From positions 1 to 60,136 of the forward strand of contig JASHNS010000040.1 of assembly GCA_030041515.1 (NCBI GenBank): a DNA stretch of 60,136 nt, given 5' to 3'. A program made the translations under genes and the position numbers. Every line of letters begins with the position of its first letter. The first letter of the stretch is position 1. Below, piece after piece: positions 44,902 through 54,303 of this stretch. The notes under the pieces are model-generated. The model saw nothing but the letters and a program-made list of their open reading frames with translations. It was not told the origin of the DNA and made no database searches. The DNA is from Acidobacteriaceae bacterium (lineage in GTDB: Bacteria > Acidobacteriota > Terriglobia > Terriglobales > Acidobacteriaceae).

Positions 44902-46107
44902 TCATACCTTAGCTTTCTTTGCCGCGGGAAGGGTGGCGGCGCGTCCGCGACGGGTTCGCCACTCCTGCCAGGCAACCAGCATGGGAGCAGCAACAGCAAT
45001 GGAGGAGTAGGTGCCGATGAGGATGCCGACGACCAGAGCGAAGGAGAAGGGGTGCAGCACCTGGCCGCCGAAAACGAAGAGCGACAGGACGGTGAGGAAG
45101 GTCAGGCCCGAGGTCAGGACGGTACGGCTCAGGGTCTGATTGATGCTGCGGTTGACGAGGTCGGGGAGGGGCTCACGGCGGCTGAGGCGCAGATTCTCGC
45201 GGATACGGTCGAAGACGACGATGGTGTCGTTCATCGAGTAGCCGATGAGGGTGAGGATAGCGGCAATGACGGTGAGCGAGACTTCCATGTTCTTGAGGCT
45301 GAAGGCGCCCACGGTGATCAGGGTGTCGTGGAAGCAGGCCACCACGGCAGCGAGACCGTAGATGAATTCGAACCGGAACCAGAGGTAAACCAGCATGCCG
45401 CCGAGAGAATAGAGGGTGGCCAGTTCGGCCTGATGCTGGAGTTGTTTACCGACCTCGGCGCCGACGATTTCCACGCTGCGGACGGAAAACCCGGAGAGAT
45501 AGGCGTTCTGCTGGAAGGCGCTGAGGACGGCGGGATCGACCACTCCCTGGAGATCGCTCATGGCGGGGATGACACCGCTGTCCTGATCGTCACGGAGGTG
45601 CAGGACCGCGCCGGCCTGCGCCTGGTATTTGGTCTGGGCCGCGACGGTAGCGCCGAGGTGCTCGGGATCCTGCTGTTCGAGCCAGCTGGTGAGCGACTCG
45701 CGGGTGACGTTGTCGAGATCGAGCTTGCCCTGATTCTGCGCGGCGCCGGCGGCGTAGTCCTGGGTGAGGGCGCGGATGATGGTGGCGCGGCCCTGATCGA
45801 TCGCGGATTCCTGGGTGGCGCTGCGGGAGAGGGTGATCAGCACTTCATGGTGATCCGCGGGGCCGAAGGTGGTGATGCGGGGATCCTTGAGGCCGGCCTT
45901 ATTGGCGGCGTCACGAATGCGGTCCACACTGGGCTTCTCGGCAAACTTGACGCGCACGACGGTGCCGCCGCGAAAGTCGACATCCAGCGGCAGGTGGTGC
46001 CAGAAGAAGAGTGAGATCAGCCCGGAAATGCTGAAGATGAGGGAGAAGCCGAGGAAGTACCACTTCTTCCCCAGCCAGTCGATCTTAGGATTATGAAACA
46101 GTTCCAC
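44902..46107 (-). CDS. secF: Protein translocase subunit SecF
   Basis: The protein has 401 residues with a GTG start. Six membrane helices around a periplasmic loop of about 170 residues (P4-like domain, longer than in E. coli SecF). Signatures 'DVDFRGGTVVRVKF', 'VGAEVGKQL' and 'LTLIGYSMNDTIVVFDRIREN'. With SecD and YajC it uses the proton gradient to pull exported proteins out of SecYEG. It is 40 bp downstream of secD. Confidence 0.96.
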   Translation of the reverse strand: MELFHNPKIDWLGKKWYFLGFSLIFSISGLISLFFWHHLPLDVDFRGGTVVRVKFAEKPSVDRIRDAANKAGLKDPRITTFGPADHHEVLITLSRSATQESAIDQGRATIIRALTQDYAAGAAQNQGKLDLDNVTRESLTSWLEQQDPEHLGATVAAQTKYQAQAGAVLHLRDDQDSGVIPAMSDLQGVVDPAVLSAFQQNAYLSGFSVRSVEIVGAEVGKQLQHQAELATLYSLGGMLVYLWFRFEFIYGLAAVVACFHDTLITVGAFSLKNMEVSLTVIAAILTLIGYSMNDTIVVFDRIRENLRLSRREPLPDLVNRSINQTLSRTVLTSGLTFLTVLSLFVFGGQVLHPFSFALVVGILIGTYSSIAVAAPMLVAWQEWRTRRGRAATLPAAKKAKV

Positions 46108-46147
46108 GAAAATCCGCCTCTGGAAAAATCTCTCGAAGCCTCTCGGC

Positions 46148-47767
<1,620 letters not shown>

Positions 47768-47774
47768 GGAGGCT

Positions 47775-48089
47775 CTACTTGTTTTCGTCCTGAGTTACGG
47801 AGGCGATGGCGCTCTTCACGACTTCGATCCGGAGGTTGTCGGGGGGGACGCGCAGCTGGATGCTGTCGTCCTTAATGGCCAGAATGGTGCCGCGGATTCC
47901 GCCGGAGGTGGTGATGCGGTCGCCGGTCTTCAGACTCCCGAGCATGTGCTGCCATTTTTTCTGCCGGCTCTGCTGGGGCCGGATGAGGAGGAAATAAAAA
48001 ACCACAATGATGAGCAGAAAGGGCAGAAACGAGCCAAACCCCGAAGACAGAGCGAAGGGCGCGGGTAAAGCAAGTGCAAAGAATGTCAA
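47775..48089 (-). CDS. yajC: SecDF accessory protein YajC
   Basis: The 104-residue protein has a single membrane helix (about 19-38, 'SFLPFLLIIVVFYFLLIRPQ') and the cytoplasmic part 'LKTGDRITTSGGIRGTI' typical of YajC. The start is a TTG at 48089 with AAGGA 8 nt upstream. First gene of yajC-secD-secF. Confidence 0.92.
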   Translation of the reverse strand: MTFFALALPAPFALSSGFGSFLPFLLIIVVFYFLLIRPQQSRQKKWQHMLGSLKTGDRITTSGGIRGTILAIKDDSIQLRVPPDNLRIEVVKSAIASVTQDENK

Positions 48090-48442
48090 CGCACGGTCCT
48101 TCTGGCCGGAACGGCAGGCAGCCCGCCCGCGGCACGAGAATGAAATCGATTTCCACGGAAGGGCCCCGATAACGCGTGGTTGTAGCGCATCGCGTCGCGC
48201 CCGGGACCTGAATACCTGGAAATGGCTCCCACTGAGATGGACACTGCCAAGATTCGCAGGGAAACCTGACTTATAGAATCGCGTAGAGGCGAGGCAGTGT
48301 CAAGAAAAAGGCGGGCAGCGGGCAACCCGCAGGCGCCCGGGTGGAACCGCCGGGGGGCGAGTCGGCGTCCGGCTTTCCACACCCGCGGAGCGGAGCGGAG
48401 GCCTACACTGGAACCTTCCTGAGACACTCCGCGGGAGGCATC
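48090..48442. other. 353-bp divergent gap, yajC and thymidine kinase
   Basis: No gene. Minus strand: a small hairpin (GCGGG-CAA-CCCGC, 48318-48330) followed by CCTTTTTC, and a TTGACA (48303-48298) with TATAAG (48275-48270) 22 bp away, too far for a normal promoter. Plus strand: TACACT (48404-48409) as a -10 candidate for the kinase. Confidence 0.4.
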
Positions 48443-49105
48443 GTGGCAAGCACGGCGGTCGGGCAGCACGCAATCCATCCGGGGATTCATCCGGGAATTC
48501 ATCCGGGACGCATTGAAGTCATCACCGGGCCGATGTTCTCGGGCAAGTCCGAGGAACTGATCCGGCGGCTGAAGCGGGCGCAGATTGCGAAGCGGCGGGT
48601 GGCGTGCTTCAAGCCCGACCTGGACGTCCGATACCACCGCACTGCGATCGCCTCGCACAGCGCGCAGACCCTGGAGGCGCTGACCGTGACCAACATGGAA
48701 GAGCTGAAGGCGGTGCTGATGCCGATGATCGATGCGGTGGAGGTGGTGGGCATCGATGAGGCGCAGTTTTTCGATCCGAGCCTGGTCGGCTTTTCGAACG
48801 AGATGGTGCATCTGGGCAAGCGCGTCATCATTGCCGGGCTGGATACGACGTTTACCGGAGAGCCGTTCGCGCCGATGCCGGATCTGCTTGCGATTGCCGA
48901 TGAAGTCGTGAAGCTCTCGGCCGTGTGCATGCAGTGCGGGGCGCCGGCGGTGCATACGCAGCGGCTGGGAAGCAGCCAGTCGCTGGTGCTGGTGGGAGCG
49001 GCGGGGGTCTACGAGGCGCGCTGCCGGGCGTGTTTCCGTCCCTGGACGGACGAACACGGCGCAGAGCAGATGGAATTGCCGGTGGGCGCCAGCGAGCAGC
49101 GCTGA
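48443..49105 (+). CDS. tdk: Thymidine kinase
   Basis: Salvages thymidine to dTMP. 220 residues from the GTG at 48443, preceded by GGGAGG; the 34 upstream codons are low-complexity. Walker A 'GPMFSGKS' (29-36), Walker B-type 'GIDEAQFFD', lasso region and zinc pairs 'CMQC' and 'CRAC'. The N-terminus carries three tandem IHPG units (residues 11-22), not part of the family fold. Confidence 0.95.
   Translation: MASTAVGQHAIHPGIHPGIHPGRIEVITGPMFSGKSEELIRRLKRAQIAKRRVACFKPDLDVRYHRTAIASHSAQTLEALTVTNMEELKAVLMPMIDAVEVVGIDEAQFFDPSLVGFSNEMVHLGKRVIIAGLDTTFTGEPFAPMPDLLAIADEVVKLSAVCMQCGAPAVHTQRLGSSQSLVLVGAAGVYEARCRACFRPWTDEHGAEQMELPVGASEQR
48473..48508 (+). repeat. Three 12-bp tandem repeats (IHPG x3)
   Basis: ATyCATCCGGGr three times in frame; the second and third units are identical and the first differs at two bases, so copy number may vary. 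Confidence 0.85.
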
Positions 49106-49120
49106 TTGCGAAGAGAACAG

Positions 49121-49588
49121 TCAGGAGGCAGGCGTGGCGGTGGAGGCCTGGCCCTTCGACATGCTGTGCAGGTAAATGATGAGGTTCCAGACCTCATCAT
49201 CTTTGGCGCGTGGGCCTTCGGCGGGCATTTTGCCGCGGCCGTTGCGGATGATGTAGAACAACTGGCCGTCAGTCCAGGGCTTAAGGGCCGAGGGGTCGCG
49301 GAGGTCGAGGAGGTCGAGTTTCTGCTCCACCGCGACGTCGCCTTTGCCGCTGCCGTTGTCGGCATGGCACAAAGCACAATCCCAGCTGTAGATCTGCTTC
49401 GCGCGCGCGAGCGACTCCGGTGTGGGCTTCACGGGGTTGGTCCGGTTTGCGTATTCAGGGGGGATGGGGGCAGGAGCGGCGGGGGCCGCTGCGGTGGAGG
49501 GATTCTGGGGCGTGGACTGGGTTTGTTGCCAGAAGCCGGGCGCGCCAACGAGCAACAGCAGCGGAATGAACAGAAAAGGCTTCAGCAT
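49121..49588 (-). CDS. Exported mono-haem cytochrome c
   Basis: The protein has 155 residues; ATG after GGAGG. Signal peptide 'FLFIPLLLLVGAPGFWQQ', a Pro/Ala linker, then a class-I cytochrome c domain with haem motif 'CALCH' (about 71-75) and axial methionine in 'GKMPAEG'. Single-domain electron shuttle of the periplasm. Convergent with the kinase (15 bp between stops) and divergent from tgt. Confidence 0.92.
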   Translation of the reverse strand: MLKPFLFIPLLLLVGAPGFWQQTQSTPQNPSTAAAPAAPAPIPPEYANRTNPVKPTPESLARAKQIYSWDCALCHADNGSGKGDVAVEQKLDLLDLRDPSALKPWTDGQLFYIIRNGRGKMPAEGPRAKDDEVWNLIIYLHSMSKGQASTATPAS

Positions 49589-49764
49589 GGCAGCCTCCTG
49601 CTACGAGAAGAGAGCCAGCCCATGAGCGCGCTCGAGGAGCGGCTGGCCGGATTCCCGGAATAACTGTACGCCTGTTGCGGCGAACCGGCGCAGAATTCCT
49701 GGGGCGGCGGCCAGTCGCGATGGGTATTAACGTAACGGCTGCGGTGGCGGGAATCTCCGCCCGG

Positions 49765-49770
49765 TACAAT
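49765..49770 (+). promoter_or_regulatory. -10 box placing the tgt mRNA start at its GTG
   Basis: TACAAT (five of six) ends 7 nt before the GTG, the same distance as TATTCT and ATG at 3750, and there is no Shine-Dalgarno sequence. A leaderless message is likely. Confidence 0.45.
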
Positions 49771-49777
49771 CAGCCCA

Positions 49778-50914
49778 GTGCCGTCGCTCACTTTCCAGGT
49801 CCATCGAAGCCGCGGCTCGGGGCGCCGGGCGGTGCTGACGTTGCCGCATGGGCGCGTCGAAACGCCGGTCTTTATGCCGGTGGGGACGCAGGCGACGGTG
49901 AAGGCGGTTCCGCAGCATCTGCTGGAGGAACTGGATGCGCAGCTGATCCTCGGCAATACGTATCACCTCTATCTGCGCCCGGGGCACGAGGCCATCCGCC
50001 GGATGGGCGGGCTGCACCGGTTCATGAGCTGGGACCGGGCGATTCTGACCGATTCGGGCGGATTCCAGGTCTTCAGCCTGAGCGATCTGCGCAAGGTGAC
50101 GGAGGAGGGCGTCGCGTTCCGCTCGCACGTCGACGGGTCGTCGCATTTCTTCTCGCCGGAACATTCGATGGACGTGCAGATCGCCCTGGGGTCCGATATC
50201 GCGATGGCTTTCGACGAATGCACGGAGTATCCGGCGGATTACGCGCGCGCCCGCGCTTCGCTCGATAGGACTCTGAGCTGGGCAAAGCGCAGCCGGGATC
50301 ACTTTGAGGCGCACAAGCAGGAGCGGCCGTGGGGGAGTGATCAGGAATCAGAGAGCAGCCATCCGAAAGGCAGGTTGGAGGGGCAAACGCCGAGCCTGTT
50401 TGGGATTGTGCAGGGAGGGATGTTTCCGGAACTGCGGCGCGAGTCGGCGGAGCGGCTGGTCGAGATGGATTTCCCCGGCTACGCCATCGGCGGCCTCAGC
50501 GTGGGCGAGCCGCGGGAGCTGACGCGGGAGATGATCGAGACCGTTCTGCCGTTGTTGCCAGCCGACAAGCCGCGCTACGTGATGGGCGTGGGCTATCCCG
50601 ACGAGATTGCCGAGTATGCGCGCATGGGCGTGGACATGATGGACTGCGTGCTGCCCACGCGCGCTGCGCGCCATGGGCTGCTGTTCACGTCGGAGGGGCG
50701 GCTGAACATCAAGAACCGGCAGTACGCCGAGGATGAGAATCCTCCCGACCCGAACTGCGGCTGTCTGGTCTGCCGCCGCTACAGCCGCGCGTATCTGCGG
50801 CATTTGATGACGGCGCAGGAGCCACTCTCCGCTGTGCTGAACACACTGCACAATCTGAGCTTCTATCTGGAGACGATGCGGAAGGTGCGGGAAGAAATCG
50901 GGAGAGCGGCGTAG
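49778..50914 (+). CDS. tgt: tRNA-guanine transglycosylase with an unusual insertion
   Basis: Swaps guanine 34 for preQ1 in queuosine tRNAs. 378 residues, GTG start. 'LTDSGGFQVF' holds the catalytic aspartate, 'GVDMMDCVLPTRAARHG' the nucleophile region, and 'CGCLVC' with the later histidine ('YLRHL') the zinc site. About 28 extra residues (179-206, 'QERPWGSDQESESSHPKG') separate 'RSRDHF' from 'LFGIVQGG', a joint that is only a few residues long in E. coli Tgt. They are hydrophilic and look disordered. Confidence 0.95.
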   Translation: MPSLTFQVHRSRGSGRRAVLTLPHGRVETPVFMPVGTQATVKAVPQHLLEELDAQLILGNTYHLYLRPGHEAIRRMGGLHRFMSWDRAILTDSGGFQVFSLSDLRKVTEEGVAFRSHVDGSSHFFSPEHSMDVQIALGSDIAMAFDECTEYPADYARARASLDRTLSWAKRSRDHFEAHKQERPWGSDQESESSHPKGRLEGQTPSLFGIVQGGMFPELRRESAERLVEMDFPGYAIGGLSVGEPRELTREMIETVLPLLPADKPRYVMGVGYPDEIAEYARMGVDMMDCVLPTRAARHGLLFTSEGRLNIKNRQYAEDENPPDPNCGCLVCRRYSRAYLRHLMTAQEPLSAVLNTLHNLSFYLETMRKVREEIGRAA

Positions 50915-50985
50915 CGCGGCGCTGCGGGAGTCGGGAGCTGACGGCGGACGCGAACGGTGTAGCTGATGGCATGGTCCGCCGCCTC

Positions 50986-51000
50986 AGCCCCTTCGGGGCT
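50986..51000 (+). other. Hairpin after tgt
   Basis: A 6-bp stem AGCCCC-TTC-GGGGCT, possibly extended by CCTC (50982-50985) with GAGG (51005-51008). No T-run follows, so it is at best a weak terminator. Confidence 0.4.
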
Positions 51001-51047
51001 ATAAGAGGTGGGACAGGAGGCGGTCCAAAATTGAGGTTAACCGGCCA

Positions 51048-51512
51048 TTAGAGAGACGGTGGTCCAGATGGAAAGTCACGGCAATACCTCAGCGAATCAA
51101 TAATTGCGCGGTGTTCAGCAACCTCGCTGTCGGTCGGTCGTTCCCTGAAAGGAAAAGGCAACCCTTGCAGGTTCAGGCAGATCATCGTGTCGCCTTTCTT
51201 GAACCACCAGTCGATCTCAGTGACGGGCGAAGCGTACGCGCCGTGCATCACCCCTTCCACGCCATTTACGGCGATTTCGACGGTAGCGACATCACTCTTC
51301 GTGGAATGATCAATGAATTGTTTCAGATCACATAACTCGTTGATCGGGTCCAGATGAATACCCAATCGAAAGCGGCCGATCAGTGCAATCCAGTGAGTGT
51401 GTGCAATGGTGTAAGCCGCCGAGGTCTTGCTGACCTCGCACGATACCTGAGCACTTCCAGGCAGGGCGAGCCAATATGGCCCTACTTGTATGTGAAACGC
51501 GCGAGCGATCAT
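51048..51512 (-). CDS. Hypothetical protein, 154 residues
   Basis: I do not recognise it. It looks real: balanced composition, no long low-complexity, several aromatic and hydrophobic blocks ('VEGVMHGAYASPVTEIDWWF', 'DTMICLNLQGLPFPF'), and base use less GC-rich than the neighbours. No signal peptide or membrane helix; cytosolic by default. No ribosome site is seen before the ATG. A beta-rich single-domain fold is likely. Its lower GC may indicate later arrival. It lies alone between tgt (convergent) and the Gfo/Idh gene. Confidence 0.6.
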   Translation of the reverse strand: MIARAFHIQVGPYWLALPGSAQVSCEVSKTSAAYTIAHTHWIALIGRFRLGIHLDPINELCDLKQFIDHSTKSDVATVEIAVNGVEGVMHGAYASPVTEIDWWFKKGDTMICLNLQGLPFPFRERPTDSEVAEHRAIIDSLRYCRDFPSGPPSL

Positions 51513-51642
51513 GAGAGAAGGTTAATCCAAGAGATCAGGCTTGGAGGTCCTGCGAAAGGAACCCAAGCCATGCTTGCCACACGCCGGATGGCTGCGTGGT
51601 CGGCCTTCCCAAAGTTTCGACCGGCTGACCGGCTTGGCGGCC

Positions 51643-52722
51643 TCAGCTTTTTGCGAATCGGTCCAGCCCGGCCCGTTCCGCGTGCTCCGCAATCGCCTGA
51701 TTGATATCGAGCGCCAGCGCCAGTGCCGCGCGGCCGTCCTCGCCGGAAACGCGCGGTTGCGACCGCGTACGCACGCACGCCAGAAACGACTCGATCTCCA
51801 GGCGCAGGGGCTCGCCTTGCTGAACCTTCGGCTTTTGGATGTTCAGGCCGGGAAGGCCGCCTCCCACCCTGTCCGCGACCTCTGTCGCGGACAAGGGTGG
51901 GGCACCCATGACGGGGGCACCCGACACATCGATGACCAGCAGATCCTGGCGCGCGTAGTCGATGGATACATATTGATGCGGCTGGAAGAAGCGCAGCTTG
52001 CGCACCCGCTCCGTGCTGACGCGGCTGGCGGTAAAGTTCGCCACGCAGCCGGACTCGAACTCGACGCGCACGTTGGCGATGTCCACTTTGGGCGAAAGGA
52101 TGGGCAGGCCGACGGCGTGCATCGAGCACACCGGCGATCGCACCATGCTGAGGACGATGTCCAGATCGTGGACCATGAGGTCGAGGACGACGTCCACATC
52201 GAGCGAGCGCGGGCTGAAGACGCTGAGGCGATGCGCCTCGAAGAACATGGGGTGGTTCAGGATGGGTTCGGTCGCGGTCACCGCGGGATTGAAGCGCTCG
52301 AGATGGCCGGCCTGGAGGATGCGCCCGTGTTCGGCGGCGAGATCGATGAGGCGAGTGGCCTCGGGGACGGTCGCGGCAATGGGCTTTTCAATCAGCAGAT
52401 CGAGGCCGGCGGGCAGAAGAGTTTCCGCGACAGAAAAGTGAGCCGAGGTCGGGACGCAAACCGAGGCCGCGTCGAAGACGATCTCGCCGCGAGCGCGGGC
52501 GGCCAGACACTCCGCCACCGAAGCGAAGACCGGCACGCCCCACTCGGCGGAGGCAGCGTCGGCGCGAGAGCGGTCGGTCTCGACGATGGCGGCGAGGCGC
52601 AGGCCTGCGTCCTCGGCCTGGAGCGCGCGGATGACGCGCAGGTGATTGCGGCCGAAGACGCCGGCGCCGCAGACGAGGTATCCGAGACCGGACGAGCGAC
52701 TGGACGAGGGGGACGCGGCCAC
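51643..52722 (-). CDS. Gfo/Idh/MocA-family NAD(P)-dependent oxidoreductase
   Basis: The protein has 359 residues. Rossmann 'LVCGAGVFGRNHLRVIRAL' at about 15-32, cofactor-end 'IEKPIAATV', the 'HLERFNP' segment and 'MVHDLDIVLSMV' histidine block of the family. Sugar or sugar-nucleotide dehydrogenases of this branch include UDP-GlcNAc 3-dehydrogenase-like proteins; the substrate is not established. The GTG start abuts the stop of the upstream small gene (TAAGTG). Residues about 274-288 are encoded by the palindrome at 51863-51901 and form a loop absent from the family pattern as I know it. Confidence 0.88.
   Translation of the reverse strand: MAASPSSSRSSGLGYLVCGAGVFGRNHLRVIRALQAEDAGLRLAAIVETDRSRADAASAEWGVPVFASVAECLAARARGEIVFDAASVCVPTSAHFSVAETLLPAGLDLLIEKPIAATVPEATRLIDLAAEHGRILQAGHLERFNPAVTATEPILNHPMFFEAHRLSVFSPRSLDVDVVLDLMVHDLDIVLSMVRSPVCSMHAVGLPILSPKVDIANVRVEFESGCVANFTASRVSTERVRKLRFFQPHQYVSIDYARQDLLVIDVSGAPVMGAPPLSATEVADRVGGGLPGLNIQKPKVQQGEPLRLEIESFLACVRTRSQPRVSGEDGRAALALALDINQAIAEHAERAGLDRFAKS
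51863..51901. repeat. REP-like palindrome inside a coding sequence
   Basis: CCCACCCT-GTCCGCGAC, loop CTCT, GTCGCGGAC-A-AGGGTGGG: a 17-bp stem with one bulged A, 39 bp, exactly 13 codons. It is followed by GGCACCC. The outer CCCACCCT/AGGGTGGG plus GGCACCC is, from memory, typical of abundant palindromes scattered through Acidobacteria genomes. In frame, no stop. Confidence 0.7.
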
Positions 52723-52941
52723 TTACGCGGGCTTTCCTTCCACGGCGCGGAGGCAGCGCGCGTACAACTGCAGTAAGTGGGTCACCTGGTCTTCGGGTTT
52801 GGAAGCCTCCGGGGGCGCGAAGCCGGTGGAAGGCGTGGAGCCGCGGACCATGCCGGTGCTGCCGGCGACGAATTTGAGCAGATCGAGGGCGATGTCCTCA
52901 TTGCGCCGTGCGCCGTTGCCTGAGGGGGAAATCTGATCCAT
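52723..52941 (-). CDS. Small conserved-looking protein, 72 residues
   Basis: I do not recognise the family. ATG at 52941 after GAGGTG. The C-terminal half is predicted helical ('DQVTHLLQLYARCLRAVEG'), the middle 'ALDLLKFVAGSTGMVRGS' is hydrophobic but not membrane-like, and a Pro-rich linker separates them. Its stop is fused to the oxidoreductase start and it lies 43 bp after the XRE gene, so the three form an operon. It may be an adaptor or regulator of the operon's products. Confidence 0.65.
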   Translation of the reverse strand: MDQISPSGNGARRNEDIALDLLKFVAGSTGMVRGSTPSTGFAPPEASKPEDQVTHLLQLYARCLRAVEGKPA

Positions 52942-52984
52942 GAAAACACCTCACAGGGCGATGCTATCAAAGGGTATGGGGCCT

Positions 52985-53692
52985 CTACAGTTCGGAAACG
53001 CAGAGGCAGACGCGGCCCACCAGCAGGTCAGAGGGCGACTCGTCGGGGGCGAGCTCCATCACGCTGAGGGGATGTTCCGGAGAACGCGGACGGAGGACGA
53101 GGCGGCCGGACTCGAAGGCGACGTAGCGGAAGAGCATCTGCGATCCGGAGCGCACGGCGTAGACGTTGGGATGGGGCGGCCGGCAATCGGCGAGCGAGTT
53201 GTAATGGCGATCGATCACGGCGAGGGAGCCGGCGCGCAGCGCGGGATCCATGGGGAGCGCCTGCAGGGCGGTCACGCGCACGGCAACAAAGCGCTGCCAG
53301 GCGCGGCGGGCAACGGCGCGACGGACGGGAAGCCCGGTCAACCATCCCGACGGCAACTGGAGAGAATCGAGGATGAGGCGCGGGGTAATAACCGGCGAAG
53401 CGAGGGCGGCGGACTGCGCAACGATGGGAATGGAGTCCCACGACTCGCGCTCCGGTTTTGCAGGAGCTGGTGAATCACGATGCGGGGACAGTTCTTCCAC
53501 GCTGAGCGCCTCGGCCACGAGGATACGGTCGAGCGCGGGGAGGCTGAGGCGGCGGCGGCCGTGGAGGAAATTCGAGATGTGCGCCTGGGCGAGACCCGCC
53601 TTGCGGGCAAGCAGAGAGCTACTGAGGATGCCCTGGTCGATGCGGCGCCACGTCTCCAGCCGCAGGCGCTCGTGCAACTCGAGGAGTTTCAT
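52985..53692 (-). CDS. XRE-type regulator with a degenerate S24-like domain
   Basis: The protein has 235 residues. Helix-turn-helix at about 22-66 ('LLARKAGLAQAHISNFLHGR'). The C-terminal ~110 residues ('MDPALRAGSLAVIDRH', 'NVYAVRSGSQMLFRYV', 'GRLVLRP') follow the LexA/CI-type S24 layout, but the position of the catalytic serine reads Pro-Met and the lysine site reads Phe-Arg, so self-cleavage is unlikely. It may be a ligand-sensing repressor of its own three-gene operon. No strong ribosome site before the ATG. Confidence 0.78.
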   Translation of the reverse strand: MKLLELHERLRLETWRRIDQGILSSSLLARKAGLAQAHISNFLHGRRRLSLPALDRILVAEALSVEELSPHRDSPAPAKPERESWDSIPIVAQSAALASPVITPRLILDSLQLPSGWLTGLPVRRAVARRAWQRFVAVRVTALQALPMDPALRAGSLAVIDRHYNSLADCRPPHPNVYAVRSGSQMLFRYVAFESGRLVLRPRSPEHPLSVMELAPDESPSDLLVGRVCLCVSEL

Positions 53693-54108
53693 TGCTCAAA
53701 GTTTTCACGCAGCTATACACCCATTACCTCAGGGTTTGCAGATTGAATCGAACTTTCGAGGGATTGACGATTCCCGGCGGGCACTTTGGTACTCAGGTAA
53801 ACAGGACTTACGGAATTCGCTCCTGGAGCCTTGATCCGGTTACTTCAGCCCCATAGTGTCGGATTAGCTTTGCAGCGGGAGGGAAAGTTAGTCGCGAAGT
53901 TATGCGACGTCCGATTCCGCAGCCGAGTCTTTCTCCGGCTACCCAGCCGGAGGTTGAGGACCCCTTGAACACCCGCTCCTGATCTCGAACCCCAATCAGC
54001 AAAGGGCAAGCTGCCGCCGGCGACAAAGAGCGGCAGGGCCCTTTCCTCCCCCGGCCTTCGCGAACCTGTCAGTCCCCTCGCGGTGGCCAGCTGTTCTCTG
54101 GAGAACCT
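53693..54108. other. 416-bp divergent gap, XRE and zinc-ribbon genes
   Basis: No supported gene. Contains a perfect 8-bp hairpin CTCCGGCT-ACCC-AGCCGGAG (53933-53952) without a T-run. Promoters for both directions must lie here, but none is clear. A minus-strand ORF of 141 codons (53845-54270) has no recognisable content. Confidence 0.5.
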
Positions 54109-54303
54109 ATGAGGTATTTGCGAATCTTCCTGAAGGTTTGTGAAGGCTGCGGCAGTCTTTGGTTCCGCGCCCAGAATAGCCCGGAAGTGTACTGCCCTGC
54201 CTGCTCGTTGAGGATGCGTATGCTCCCACAGCCTCGCCGCACGCGCCGTCCGGGACGACGCGGCCGCCACGGCAGCAACGTTAACGCCGGAGGTGCAGCA
54301 TGA
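54109..54303 (+). CDS. Small zinc-ribbon protein coupled to a sigma-like gene
   Basis: The protein has 64 residues; ATG after GGAG (5 nt). The four cysteines C11-EG-C14 and C29-PA-C32, with an aromatic/basic middle ('GSLWFRAQ'), form a treble-clef/zinc-ribbon pattern. The C-terminal half is Arg-rich ('RRTRRPGRRGRHG'), fit for nucleic acid. The stop overlaps the next ATG (ATGA), so the two products are made together, probably as partners in transcription. I have no named family for it. Confidence 0.75.
   Translation: MRYLRIFLKVCEGCGSLWFRAQNSPEVYCPACSLRMRMLPQPRRTRRPGRRGRHGSNVNAGGAA

Noticed and set aside
48270-48303. TTGACA and TATAAG as yajC promoter
   Set aside because: Spacer of 22 bp is outside the range of sigma-70 promoters.
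50986-51008. Intrinsic terminator of tgt
   Set aside because: Hairpin is stable but lacks a T-run on either strand; kept only as a hairpin.
53845-54270. 141-codon minus-strand ORF
   Set aside because: Overlaps the zinc-ribbon gene and has no recognisable content.
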